This document shows positions 53,214-61,804 of a stretch of DNA of 64,000 bases, in pieces; the first letter of the stretch is position 1; every line of letters begins with the position of its first letter. Under the pieces are notes generated by a model. That model saw only the letters and a list, made by a program, of their open reading frames with translations. It searched no databases and was not told the DNA's origin. Origin of the DNA: Fimenecus sp052298855. Lineage in GTDB: Bacteria > Bacillota > Clostridia > Oscillospirales > Acutalibacteraceae. The stretch spans positions 49,508 to 113,507 of the forward strand of contig DAVZXP010000010.1 in NCBI GenBank assembly GCA_052298855.1, in the 5' to 3' direction. The position numbers and the translations under genes were made by a program.

Positions 53214-53957
53214 ATGAAGCTTATAAATACACCGTATTTGCCTGAAACCGACGTTTGTATCGGTGTTGCAGGCACAGGCATTTTGAAGTACACAGATGAG
53301 CTTAAAAGGCTTGGAATTGATACGCTTGTAGCAGACAGCGAGCCTGATTTGCCGACACCTGTTATCAATCACGCAGATTTATGTGTAAATTATCTTGGTA
53401 ACGGCAATGTAGTTTTATCAAAAACGCAAGTAAAGCTAAAAGCGGTACTTGAAAAGCTCGGCTGTAAATGTTATATTATCAATGAAAGCTTGAAAAATGC
53501 TTATCCTGATGATTGTCTGCTGAACTGTATTGCAAATTTAACTGATTTAATATGCAATTATGATATTACATCCGCTAAAATCAAGGAATTGGCGAACGGA
53601 AAGACTGTAATAGACGTCAATCAAGGATACACAAAATGCTCCCTCTGCGCCGTTTCAGACAAAGCTTTTATCACTGATGATAAATCAATATACAAAGCAC
53701 TTAAAAACGCCGAATACGACGTTTTAGAGGTCGAAAAGGGGAGTGTGGCTCTCGACGGATACGATTACGGATTTATCGGCGGTGCTTGTTGCAAAATATC
53801 AAAGGATATTCTTGCTTTTTTCGGAAATGCAAAAGCACATAAAAGCTATGATGCTATTAAAGCATTTTGCAAAAACTACAATGTCGATTTATTAAGTCTT
53901 GACAGCGAAAGGCTCTATGACATTGGAAGCTTTATTCCGATTTTTGAAAACGATTAA
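53214..53957 (+). CDS. DUF6873-type (GME fold) protein
   Basis: 247 residues, starting MKLINTPYLPETDVCIGVAG. The order of motifs (PYLPE, ADLCVNYLGNG, VDVNQGYTKCSLC, GFIGGACCKI) fits the DUF6873 family, which has a guanidino-modifying-enzyme-like fold; no function is known. It starts 4 bp after radA. Confidence 0.82.
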   Translation: MKLINTPYLPETDVCIGVAGTGILKYTDELKRLGIDTLVADSEPDLPTPVINHADLCVNYLGNGNVVLSKTQVKLKAVLEKLGCKCYIINESLKNAYPDDCLLNCIANLTDLICNYDITSAKIKELANGKTVIDVNQGYTKCSLCAVSDKAFITDDKSIYKALKNAEYDVLEVEKGSVALDGYDYGFIGGACCKISKDILAFFGNAKAHKSYDAIKAFCKNYNVDLLSLDSERLYDIGSFIPIFEND

Positions 53958-53979
53958 AGATATGAAAGGCGATGTTAAA

Positions 53980-54252
53980 ATGAAAAAGGGTAAGTGGGCA
54001 AATTTATTCGGCTCTGCGCTTGCAGGAACAACTGTTGCGGGAGTTATGATTTCCGCCAATAAGCTCGCAAAAAAATACGGCGAAAAGCCCGTTAATACAA
54101 AGCTTATCAATATTGACGCCGCAAAAACAATCGAATACGCCATTAACAAATTCGTAAATACCGATGATGAAAAGCTGTTAAAGCTCGCAAGCTTCATTCC
54201 GAGTAAAAAAGCGGTTGATAATACGGAAACGGTTGAAGAAAACGTAAACTAA
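53980..54252 (+). CDS. Small hypothetical protein (90 residues)
   Basis: Starts MKKGKWANLFGSALAGTTV. The N-terminal ~25 residues could be a weak membrane helix or signal-like anchor; the rest is Lys/Ala-rich and ends with an acidic tail (ETVEENVN). The ATG after AAGGCGATG is chosen, although an ATG 18 bp earlier is possible. A terminator follows. No family is recognised. Confidence 0.6.
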   Translation: MKKGKWANLFGSALAGTTVAGVMISANKLAKKYGEKPVNTKLINIDAAKTIEYAINKFVNTDDEKLLKLASFIPSKKAVDNTETVEENVN

Positions 54253-54264
54253 ATGATAAAGTAA

Positions 54265-54291
54265 AAGCCTTATGTATAAAACATAAGGCTT
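54265..54291. terminator. Bidirectional terminator
   Basis: Perfect AAGCCTTATGT / ACATAAGGCTT stem with a 5-base loop, between convergent genes. Confidence 0.85.
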
Positions 54292-54296
54292 AATTT

Positions 54297-54875
54297 CTAT
54301 TCAGGTTTTCTATCTTTCGATATATCTAAAACTGTGCGTATCTTATCCTCAATATTTCCGCCACCTTGAACTCTTAAAAGCTTGTAGCCGGTTTTTTCAT
54401 ACAATTTTTCAATAAATTCATCACGCTTTGCAACTTTGTCGCTCTTATGTGTTGAATCATCAAGCTCAATCAAAAGCTCCGGATATAAATTTTCGGGCTT
54501 GCATAAAACAAAATCAATGTGCTTTTTGTTTATTCTGTTAAATGCGGTTTGCCATCGGCTCTTATCTAATCCTTTTTCAATATCAACCAAATCGGCAACT
54601 CTGACCTTACAGAGGATAGAGTAGTTAAGCTTATCCGCAACAGGTTTTAATTGTTTATAAAAATACCATTCGTTTTTTGTCATTAGATTTTTTCTTACGT
54701 ATGGCAAAAACATATCTTCCGATTTAACTTCTTGTAAATCTTCATTATTATCAATATTATCATTAACAGCAGTAGTGGGGAAATTCACTTGAACGTTTGT
54801 ATTAGTTTTCTTTTTGTTGATAATTAAATAAACAATCAATCCGATAATTGCAAGAATCAAAATACCATAAATCAT
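54297..54875 (-). CDS. Membrane-anchored DUF2726 protein
   Basis: 192 residues: an N-terminal membrane helix (about 2-20), a short polar linker, then a DUF2726 domain (LTKNEWYFYKQLKPV ... HIDFVLC ... LLIELDDSTH ... KLLRVQGGG). The D ... ExD pattern and fold class resemble PD-(D/E)xK nucleases (very short patch repair and restriction-like proteins). The function is unknown. Monocistronic. Confidence 0.85.
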   Translation of the reverse strand: MIYGILILAIIGLIVYLIINKKKTNTNVQVNFPTTAVNDNIDNNEDLQEVKSEDMFLPYVRKNLMTKNEWYFYKQLKPVADKLNYSILCKVRVADLVDIEKGLDKSRWQTAFNRINKKHIDFVLCKPENLYPELLIELDDSTHKSDKVAKRDEFIEKLYEKTGYKLLRVQGGGNIEDKIRTVLDISKDRKPE

Positions 54876-54961
54876 ATTACAACTCCTAAATTGTTTTTAC
54901 TCATTATAACATATAAAACTTTATTGTCAAAATCATTCTTTCAAGAACAGGGGGCAAACAC

Positions 54962-54990
54962 TTGACAAGACAGAAAATTTGATTTACAAT
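54962..54990 (+). promoter_or_regulatory. Strong promoter with no gene directly behind it
   Basis: TTGACA, 17 bp, TACAAT. It is one of the best sigma-A matches in the window, yet the next large gene starts over 600 bp away. Confidence 0.75.
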
Positions 54991-54996
54991 TATACA

Positions 54997-55085
54997 TAAT
55001 CAATATTTTATATAATTAAGGGGATATTTATTAGAGGTAAAATATGGCAAAAGGCTTGATTTTCGATAATTTGCCACTTTTTTTG
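54997..55085 (+). ncRNA. Candidate ~90-nt small RNA (or tiny-peptide transcript)
   Basis: Runs from the predicted start after TACAAT to a 7-bp stem TGGCAAA/TTTGCCA (55,045-55,076) followed by eight T after one C. Inside is a 14-codon frame with AGAGGT before its ATG (MAKGLIFDNLPLFL), whose stop lies in the T-run. It may be a regulatory RNA, a leader or a minigene. The rest of 55,086-55,428 is AT-rich, without a gene. Confidence 0.5.
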
Positions 55086-55428
55086 TAAAAATCATTGTGT
55101 AACGCTTATTATACGTTTTGCAGCTTGATTAAAAATCTATTCAAAGGATTTTAGTTACATTCATCTTGTTTGATTTTACAATTTACTTTTTATTATAAGT
55201 TCTTTTATGATAATATTAAATTTTTATACTTAACTTGCGTTTATAGATTTTAATTTAAGCTTTTTTGAAAAATCAGTCCCGATTGCAGACGATAGAAATT
55301 TTCTCAACGATACATTGTTAAATCAAAACATTTCTATTCGATGGATATTTTCAGATTTAACAAGCTTTGGCTTTATAAGCATAAATCAGTCGGCTGTTAT
55401 ACGAATTATATTTACACTGTTCGTAGCT

Positions 55429-55457
55429 TTGATTATACGTATAAAATATGCTATAAT
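55429..55457 (+). promoter_or_regulatory. Promoter of the Xer-type recombinase gene
   Basis: TTGATT, 17 bp, TATAAT. It gives a ~135-nt leader in which AAACCG / CGGTTT (about 55,555-55,579) can form a stem just before the CGGAGG ribosome binding site. Confidence 0.65.
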
Positions 55458-55597
55458 GGCAATATGTAAAGCTCATTGCACTTGTTTGCCCTTTGATTAT
55501 ATCTGATAAATATATATAATTATTTTGATTTTAATATGAACACAACCAAATACAAACCGCTGCATCGTGGAACGGTTTCACGGAGGTACGCTTTTTT

Positions 55598-56608
55598 ATG
55601 AAATATGCAAATTCGCCCGAAGTTCCTGCGTTATTAAAGGAATTTTTGCAACACATTTACGCTATTAAAAACAAATCCGAGCTTACAGTCGAGGAATACT
55701 GCATTGATAATATGATGTTTTTGCGGTTTTTGAAGCAAAATAAGGGTCTTGCCCCCTCCTCTTCAGAGCTTTCCGAAATTGACGTATCGGATATTGATAT
55801 TGATTTTATAAAAAGAATTACCCTTTCGGACGCTTATCAATTTCTTTCATACTGCAAGGATGTCAGAAAGAATGATTCTGCCGCAAGGGCAAGAAAGGTA
55901 TCGGCCATAAGAGCCTTTTTCAAGTATCTACACGTACAGAAAATGCTGTTAACCGATAATCCTATGGAAAACCTTGAGACCCCTAAGAAAAAGAAAGCAA
56001 ATCCGAAATATCTGACCCTTGATGAAAGCTTGAAGTTGCTTGATTGCGTTGACGGAGAATATAAAGAAAGAGATTACTGCATACTTGTCCTGTTCCTAAA
56101 CTGCGGACTTCGTCTTTCTGAGCTTGTTTCGATAAATTATCAGGATATCAGGGATAACGGCACGTTGACCGTTACAGGTAAAGGTAATAAGCAACGCACA
56201 ATTTATCTTAACAATGCTTGTCTTGAAGCGATAAAAAGCTATATGGGAGTTCGTCCCGTTGACGGCGTTAAGGACAAAGACGCTTTGTTTTTAAGCAAGC
56301 GATTACAGAGAATAAGCCCTAAAACCGTTCAGCATATGGTATATGAGTATCTTGAAAAAGCAGGACTTTCCGGACGTGGCTTATCCGTGCATAAGCTAAG
56401 GCATACCGCAGCAACGCTTATGTATCAATACGGAAATGTTGATGTGCTTGTATTAAAGGATATTTTGGGGCACGAAAACCTCGGAACAACCGAAATATAC
56501 ACGCATATCGTTGATGAACAGCTCAAAACGGCGGTTGACAACAATCCGCTTGCTAACGTAAAGCAGAAAAAGACAAATATTCCGCCAAAAGTCAAGAAAG
56601 AGGAATAA
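55598..56608 (+). CDS. Tyrosine site-specific recombinase (Xer-type)
   Basis: 336 residues. A SAM-like N-terminal core-binding domain (about 8-115) and a catalytic domain with the full R-K-H-R-H-Y set: GLRLSEL (Arg), GKGNKQR (Lys), SVHKLRHTAA (His, Arg), GHENLGTT (His) and EIYTH (Tyr). Context (next to sporulation and housekeeping genes, no element around it) fits the chromosome-dimer-resolution XerC/XerD/CodV role more than a mobile integrase. CGGAGG precedes the ATG. Its 3' end overlaps spoIIM by 17 bp on the opposite strand. Confidence 0.88.
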   Translation: MKYANSPEVPALLKEFLQHIYAIKNKSELTVEEYCIDNMMFLRFLKQNKGLAPSSSELSEIDVSDIDIDFIKRITLSDAYQFLSYCKDVRKNDSAARARKVSAIRAFFKYLHVQKMLLTDNPMENLETPKKKKANPKYLTLDESLKLLDCVDGEYKERDYCILVLFLNCGLRLSELVSINYQDIRDNGTLTVTGKGNKQRTIYLNNACLEAIKSYMGVRPVDGVKDKDALFLSKRLQRISPKTVQHMVYEYLEKAGLSGRGLSVHKLRHTAATLMYQYGNVDVLVLKDILGHENLGTTEIYTHIVDEQLKTAVDNNPLANVKQKKTNIPPKVKKEE

Positions 56609-57224
56609 TTTTTGATGAGAAGAAATAAGTCAAAATGCATCCGATAATTCCCGACAAAATAACAAAAACATATAAAATCAAATTCCTTACGGCAAACAGC
56701 TTTACGAACTCTCGATAGTTAAACTGCTTGCCGTCTTGCTTTAATGTATTTCTGATATCCCGTGACGACAAAATGCTCTCTTTACAGCTTACAGCCATTG
56801 CAAGTGAAGAAATAACCGCAGGTACGACAATTAAAACAGTACTGTATATAACGCCTTGAACATTGAAAGTTTTGTAAATATAGCCTGTAATAATACCTAA
56901 GCCGAGCCCTCGTATCACAGGCAAAAGCCATAATATCGGCTCTCCGATTACACACAAGCCGAATAAGACCGACAAGATTATAAACTGCGTATCAGCCGAA
57001 ATATACGAAAGAAAGTTTTTAATAATCGAGCTTTCATTTCCCGTAACAAAATATGCGCCTGTCAGCGTTTTAATTTTTTCAAGCACGGCTTCGTCTGCGT
57101 GCTTTACGCAAACCGCACCCAAAAACATACCCGTTAAAAGTAACACGCATAAAATAGTCAACGTTTGATTGCTTTTTAATAATTTCCTATTAAACCTTTT
57201 AATTCTCATACTTTTCTTTTTCAT
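56592..57224 (-). CDS. spoIIM: Stage II sporulation protein M
   Basis: 210-residue membrane protein with five to six helices, starting MKKKSMRIKRFNRKLLK. It has the SpoIIM pattern: a basic N-terminus, TGMFLGAVCV, NFLSYISADTQFIILSVLFG, and GLGLGIITGYIYKTFNVQGV. SpoIIM scaffolds the SpoIIDMP engulfment complex. Last gene of the queA-tgt-yajC-TIGR04086-spoIIM run. Confidence 0.92.
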   Translation of the reverse strand: MKKKSMRIKRFNRKLLKSNQTLTILCVLLLTGMFLGAVCVKHADEAVLEKIKTLTGAYFVTGNESSIIKNFLSYISADTQFIILSVLFGLCVIGEPILWLLPVIRGLGLGIITGYIYKTFNVQGVIYSTVLIVVPAVISSLAMAVSCKESILSSRDIRNTLKQDGKQFNYREFVKLFAVRNLILYVFVILSGIIGCILTYFFSSKIIPLS

Positions 57225-57242
57225 TGATTTTCTCCTTGATAT

Positions 57243-57635
57243 TTATATATTCTTTTTAAGTATTGCACCTATGATACTCGAAATAATTACCGCAGGTAAA
57301 ATGATAATCGCTTTGTAAGAAAAGGAAAATCCGCTTGCAGCTGCCGTAATCAAATATATTACGGCACACATTACAAATCCTGATATGCTTCCGCTTATAA
57401 CACCCTTAATTTTATTTTTTTTGGCGGATAAAAAGCCACAAAGCAACGAAGAAACAATCAATGCGGAAAGTGAAAAAATAAGTGTTTTATCGGAAAAAGC
57501 CGAGTTTTTCATAATAATAACTGAAAACAAACAGCTCAATACCAAAAATAAAATCACACCGAAAAACGAACTTAAAAGCAACTGCTTAATTATCTTTTTA
57601 TCGAAAGCAGCTTTGCCGACAGAGCTTTCACGCAT
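57243..57635 (-). CDS. TIGR04086-type membrane protein
   Basis: 130 residues with four hydrophobic helices and a charged start. It matches the small TIGR04086 (YrzE-like) family that follows yajC in many Firmicutes, with KNKIKGVISGSISGFVMCA as a family-like segment. The role is unknown. It sits 18 bp upstream of spoIIM. Confidence 0.8.
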   Translation of the reverse strand: MRESSVGKAAFDKKIIKQLLLSSFFGVILFLVLSCLFSVIIMKNSAFSDKTLIFSLSALIVSSLLCGFLSAKKNKIKGVISGSISGFVMCAVIYLITAAASGFSFSYKAIIILPAVIISSIIGAILKKNI

Positions 57636-57696
57636 AAAAATACCCCCTCATACTTCTACTAAAGAGTATGAAGGGGTAAATTATTTTATGAATAAA

Positions 57697-58098
57697 TCAG
57701 TCTTCTTTTTTGCTCTTTTTCTTCTGAGACTTTTCTTTCTCGGCAGCGGCTTTGATAGCCTCTCTTTCTGCCTTTGCTTTCTCAGCGGCAGTGTTATTTG
57801 TCTGAATAGCCCAACGGGTAATCTTCATTTTATTTCTGTCAGCACCTGTTTCGATGATAAGCGAGTCCTCCTTAACGGTAACAACTCTGCCCATAATTCC
57901 GCCGATGGTTGTGATTTCGTCGCCAACCTGAGTGCTGTCTCTCATTTCCTGATCTTTCTTCTGCTGTTTCTTCTGAGGTCTGATCATAAGGAAGTACATA
58001 CCGCCAAAAAGAACAACCATAAGAATAATGCTTGATGCCATGCTGCCCTTAGTGCCGGCTGCACCGTTTGCAGCTTCAAGTAAATAGAAAAAATTCAT
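57697..58098 (-). CDS. yajC: Preprotein translocase subunit YajC
   Basis: 133 residues. One N-terminal membrane helix (SSIILMVVLFGGMYFLMIRP) is followed by the YajC core (VGDEITTIGGIMGRVVTV) and a long Ala/Glu/Lys tail. It is an accessory of the Sec translocon. GGAGG precedes the ATG. Placement after tgt is conserved in bacteria. Confidence 0.94.
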   Translation of the reverse strand: MNFFYLLEAANGAAGTKGSMASSIILMVVLFGGMYFLMIRPQKKQQKKDQEMRDSTQVGDEITTIGGIMGRVVTVKEDSLIIETGADRNKMKITRWAIQTNNTAAEKAKAEREAIKAAAEKEKSQKKKSKKED

Positions 58099-58162
58099 AA
58101 TTTTCCTCCAAGTGTTTTATTTCTAAAGTATTATACAATCAATTTGCCGATATTGCAAGAGT

Positions 58163-59296
58163 TTATATGCGTTTATCGAGTAAATCAACATATTTCGATT
58201 TATACTGCTCAAATGTGCCGTTATCAAGTGAGTCACGGATTTCCGACATCAGCGTATTATAGAAATAAAGGTTGTGAATTACGCAAAGGCGCATTGCGAG
58301 AATTTCTCCCGCCTTAAACAGATGTCTGATATACGCTCTTGAGTGCTTTTGGCAGGTCGGACATTGACAGCCTTTTTCAATCGGGTCTAAGCCCTTACGG
58401 TACTTTTCATTGTTGATATTTATAATTCCCTCGTGAGTGAAAAGGTGACCGTGTCTTGCATTTCTTGACGGCATAACGCAGTCAAAAAGGTCAACTCCCC
58501 TGCTGACCGCCTCGATTATATTACCGGGTGTGCCAACACCCATAAGATAGCGGATTTTATCCTTAGGCATATACGGTTCGACCGCAGAAATAATTCTGTA
58601 CATATCTTCTTTCGGTTCACCGACTGCAAGACCGCCGATCGCATATCCGTCAAGGTCTAAATCGGCAATCTGCTTCATATGCTCAACTCTTAAATCATCA
58701 AAGGTACAGCCTTGATTTATACCGAAAAGAAGCTGATTTTTATTTATTGTGTTTTCCAGAGAATTAAGTCTGTTCATTTCCGCCTTACAGCGTTTTAACC
58801 AACGGACTGTTCTGTCGCAGGACTGTTTTGAATAGCTGTATTCGGCAGGATTTTCAACACATTCATCAAACGCCATTGCTATTGTAGAGCCTAAATGAGA
58901 CTGAATTTGCATACTTTCTTCAGGTCCCATAAAAATATGCCTTCCGTCAATATGCGAATTGAAATTTACGCCCTCTTCTTTAATTTTACGAAGCTTTGCA
59001 AGTGAAAAAACCTGAAATCCGCCGCTGTCGGTAAGAATAGGACCCTCCCAGCCTGTAAATTTATGAAGTCCGCCTAATTCGTTTACCAAATCGTCACCGG
59101 GTCTTACGTGAAGATGATAGGTGTTACTGAGCATTACCTGACATCCGATTTTTTTAAGGTCGTCGGCATCAAGTCCGCCCTTAATAGCACCTGCGGTAGC
59201 AACATTCATAAATGCAGGCGTCTGTACAGTACCGTGTACCGTTTCAAATTCTGCTCTGCGGGCAGTTCCCTCTGTTTTTATAAGCTTATACATCAT
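58163..59296 (-). CDS. tgt: tRNA-guanine transglycosylase
   Basis: 377-residue TIM-barrel enzyme inserting preQ1 at position 34 of GUN tRNAs. The catalytic Asp is in TDSGGFQVFSL, the nucleophile region in LFDCVMPSRNARHG, and the zinc site in CQCPTCQKHSRAYIRHL. Two adjacent ATGs could start it. queA just upstream completes the next step of queuosine synthesis. Confidence 0.96.
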   Translation of the reverse strand: MMYKLIKTEGTARRAEFETVHGTVQTPAFMNVATAGAIKGGLDADDLKKIGCQVMLSNTYHLHVRPGDDLVNELGGLHKFTGWEGPILTDSGGFQVFSLAKLRKIKEEGVNFNSHIDGRHIFMGPEESMQIQSHLGSTIAMAFDECVENPAEYSYSKQSCDRTVRWLKRCKAEMNRLNSLENTINKNQLLFGINQGCTFDDLRVEHMKQIADLDLDGYAIGGLAVGEPKEDMYRIISAVEPYMPKDKIRYLMGVGTPGNIIEAVSRGVDLFDCVMPSRNARHGHLFTHEGIININNEKYRKGLDPIEKGCQCPTCQKHSRAYIRHLFKAGEILAMRLCVIHNLYFYNTLMSEIRDSLDNGTFEQYKSKYVDLLDKRI

Positions 59297-59306
59297 AATC
59301 CCCTAA

Positions 59307-60335
59307 CTATATCAAAAGCATACAATCGCCGAAGCTGAAAAATCTATATTCCTTCTTAACCGCATCATTGTACGATGCAAGTACATCTTCTCTGTTATAA
59401 AACGCCGAAACAAGCATAATCAATGTGCTTTCGGGCAAATGGAAATTTGTCAAAAGAGCGTTGATACACTTAAATTTATATCCCGGATAAATAAAAATGC
59501 TTGTCCAACCGTCAGCCTCGGTAATTTCTCCGTTATATGTTGCAACGCTTTCAAGAGTTCTGCAGCTTGTTGTGCCGACTGCGACAACTCTTTTTCCGTT
59601 TTTATGCGTTTCGTTTATCAAATCGGCAGTTTCTTTCGGTAGATGATAATGCTCTGAGTGCATTTTGTGATCCTCGATATTTTCAGCCTTAACAGGTCTG
59701 AATGTACCGATTCCGACGTGCAATGTAACATATCCGATATTAACACCTTTATCCTTAATTTTATTGAGAATTTCGGGAGTAAAGTGCAAGCCTGCCGTCG
59801 GTGCTGCAGCAGATCCTAATTCTTTTGCATAAACAGTCTGATAACGGTCGTTGTCCTCTAACTTTTCGGTAATATAATGAGGTAACGGCATCTCTCCGAC
59901 CTTTTCAAGTACATTGAATATATTGTTTCCCTCATAAGTAAACTTCGCAAGTCTGTTGCCGTTTTCAAGCACATCAATTATTTCCGCCTTTAATATACCG
60001 TTTCCGAAAACAAACCTTGAGCCTGTTTTTGCTCGTCTGCCGGGACCGGTAATAACCTCCCACACATCATTTTCCTTTTGTGTGAGCATCAAAAACTCAA
60101 CATGAGCGCCCGTTTCTTCCTTCACGCCGTAAAGTCGTGCGGGTAAAACCTTAGTATCGTTGAGGATAAGGCAATCGCCCTCGTTGAGATAATCGACAAT
60201 ATCGTAAAAATGCTTGTCCTCATTTCTATGCTCTGAACGGTGAATTACCATCATTTTAGACGCATCCCTCGGCTCTATCGGGGTTTGAGCAATTCGCTCT
60301 TTGGGCAATTCGTAATAAAAATCTTCTTTTTTCAT
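59307..60335 (-). CDS. queA: S-adenosylmethionine:tRNA ribosyltransferase-isomerase
   Basis: 342 residues. QueA transfers the ribosyl part of SAM to preQ1-tRNA. It has the signatures ELPKERIAQTPIEPRDASK, LGSAAAPTAGLHFT, TLHVGIGTFRPV and NFHLPESTLIMLVSAF. AGGAG precedes the ATG. First gene of the run; tgt begins 10 bp after its stop. Confidence 0.96.
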   Translation of the reverse strand: MKKEDFYYELPKERIAQTPIEPRDASKMMVIHRSEHRNEDKHFYDIVDYLNEGDCLILNDTKVLPARLYGVKEETGAHVEFLMLTQKENDVWEVITGPGRRAKTGSRFVFGNGILKAEIIDVLENGNRLAKFTYEGNNIFNVLEKVGEMPLPHYITEKLEDNDRYQTVYAKELGSAAAPTAGLHFTPEILNKIKDKGVNIGYVTLHVGIGTFRPVKAENIEDHKMHSEHYHLPKETADLINETHKNGKRVVAVGTTSCRTLESVATYNGEITEADGWTSIFIYPGYKFKCINALLTNFHLPESTLIMLVSAFYNREDVLASYNDAVKKEYRFFSFGDCMLLI

Positions 60336-60383
60336 TGGGTTTCTCCTACAAATATATGAAATTTATAAAATTGATAAAATTAT

Positions 60384-60412
60384 TTGACTATATAAGGTAT
60401 TGGTGGTAAAAT
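60384..60412 (+). promoter_or_regulatory. Promoter of the lysine-biosynthesis operon
   Basis: TTGACT, 17 bp, TAAAAT, about 15 bp upstream of the riboswitch. Confidence 0.72.
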
Positions 60413-60426
60413 ATATTATACTGCGA

Positions 60427-60592
60427 TAGAGGTGCGAAAACAATCAGTAGTTTGCGTCAGAATTCAGCAATTCATTGACCGTATAACAAAAGGTGTTTTT
60501 GCCGAAGATAAGGCGACTGCTGATAAACTTTATCTGGGGATATTGTGAATAACAATATAACTGTCATCATTGTTTGATGGAGTGCTATCTGC
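60427..60592 (+). promoter_or_regulatory. Lysine riboswitch (L box)
   Basis: The conserved L-box pieces appear in order: AGAGGTGCGAAAACA and CAGTAG near the 5' side, GCCGAAG (about 60,500-60,506), CTGGGG, ACTGTCAT, and at the 3' side TGATGGAGTGCTATCT. The RNA binds lysine and controls termination just downstream. It lies before asd-dapA-dapB, the expected targets. Confidence 0.95.
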
Positions 60593-60634
60593 ATTGAAAT
60601 AAAATTTTCAATGTTGCTCTTTTTCTCAATGGTG

Positions 60635-60664
60635 ACCGGTTAGCAAAACCGGTTATTTTTTTTG
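60635..60664 (+). terminator. Riboswitch-controlled terminator
   Basis: ACCGGTT / AACCGGT stem with an AGCAA loop, then TATTTTTTTT. Placed between the lysine aptamer and asd, as in transcription-control L boxes. Confidence 0.9.
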
Positions 60665-60701
60665 CAGATAATAGAATAACATTTTTTGGAGGTAATTACA
60701 A

Positions 60702-61790
60702 GTGGAAAAGAAGTATAATGTCGGAGTTATCGGCGCAACAGGTATGGTAGGACAGAGATTTTTGACTTTACTTGCAAATCATCCGTGGTTTAATGTAAAG
60801 GTTGTCGCTGCAAGCGCTCGTTCCGCAGGCAAGAAATACGAGGACGCTGTCGGCTCAAAATGGTGCATGGATGTTGCAATCCCCGAGAATGTTAAAGACC
60901 TTGTTGTTATGAACGCAACAGACGATATAAAAGAAATCGCATCACAGGTTGACTTTGTATTCTGTGCTGTTGATATGAAAAAGGATGAAATCAAGGCTCT
61001 TGAAGAGGAATATGCAAAGGCTGAATGTCCCGTTGTTTCAAATAACAGCGCACACAGACATACACCCGATGTTCCGATGGTTCTTCCCGAGCTTAACCCC
61101 GAGCATATTGAAATTATTCCCTCACAGCGTAAGCGTCTCGGCACAAAGAGAGGCTTCGTTGCAGTAAAGCCCAACTGCTCGCTTCAGGGCTATGTACCTG
61201 CTCTTTTCCCGATTGATAAAGCAGGCTTCAAGGTAAAGGATGTTCTTGTATGCACATATCAGGCTATTTCGGGTGCAGGTAAGACCTTTGAAACTTGGCC
61301 GGAAATGATTGACAATGTTATCCCCTTTATCGGCGGAGAAGAAGAAAAATCAGAAAAAGAACCGCTTAAAATTTGGGGTAAAATCGAAGGCGATGTAATT
61401 GTCGACTCAACAAGACCCAACTTTACGGCTCAATGCCTTCGTGTTCCCGTTACAAACGGTCATATGGGTGCAACCTTTGTAAGATTTGAAAATAAACCCA
61501 CTAAAGAGCAAATTCTTGACATTTGGAAGAATTATAAAGGCAGACCGCAGGAGCTTAAGCTTCCGTCAGCTCCCAAGCAGTTCCTCAACTATTTTGTAGA
61601 GGACAATATGCCGCAGACAAAGCTCAACAGAGATATTGAAAACGGTATGGGAATTTCAATCGGAAGATTGCGTGAGGATACACAATACGATTATAAATTT
61701 GTTTGTCTTTCTCACAACACATTGAGAGGTGCCGCAGGCGGAGCAGTTCTCCTTGCAGAGCTTCTTTGCGCTGAAGGCTATATGGATTGA
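60702..61790 (+). CDS. asd: Aspartate-semialdehyde dehydrogenase
   Basis: 362 residues. NADP motif GATGMVGQRF, catalytic Cys in KPNCSLQG, substrate residues in GHMGATF and an active-site His in TLRGAAGGAV. It belongs to the longer Asd branch shared by archaea, fungi and some Clostridia. GTG start after GGAGG. First gene under the lysine riboswitch. Confidence 0.95.
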   Translation: MEKKYNVGVIGATGMVGQRFLTLLANHPWFNVKVVAASARSAGKKYEDAVGSKWCMDVAIPENVKDLVVMNATDDIKEIASQVDFVFCAVDMKKDEIKALEEEYAKAECPVVSNNSAHRHTPDVPMVLPELNPEHIEIIPSQRKRLGTKRGFVAVKPNCSLQGYVPALFPIDKAGFKVKDVLVCTYQAISGAGKTFETWPEMIDNVIPFIGGEEEKSEKEPLKIWGKIEGDVIVDSTRPNFTAQCLRVPVTNGHMGATFVRFENKPTKEQILDIWKNYKGRPQELKLPSAPKQFLNYFVEDNMPQTKLNRDIENGMGISIGRLREDTQYDYKFVCLSHNTLRGAAGGAVLLAELLCAEGYMD

Positions 61791-61804
61791 TTGGAGGAAA
61801 ATTT

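Noticed and set aside
57385..58035. 216-codon plus-strand frame
   Set aside because: Antisense to yajC and the TIGR04086 gene; low-complexity Phe/Leu-rich translation and no ribosome binding site.
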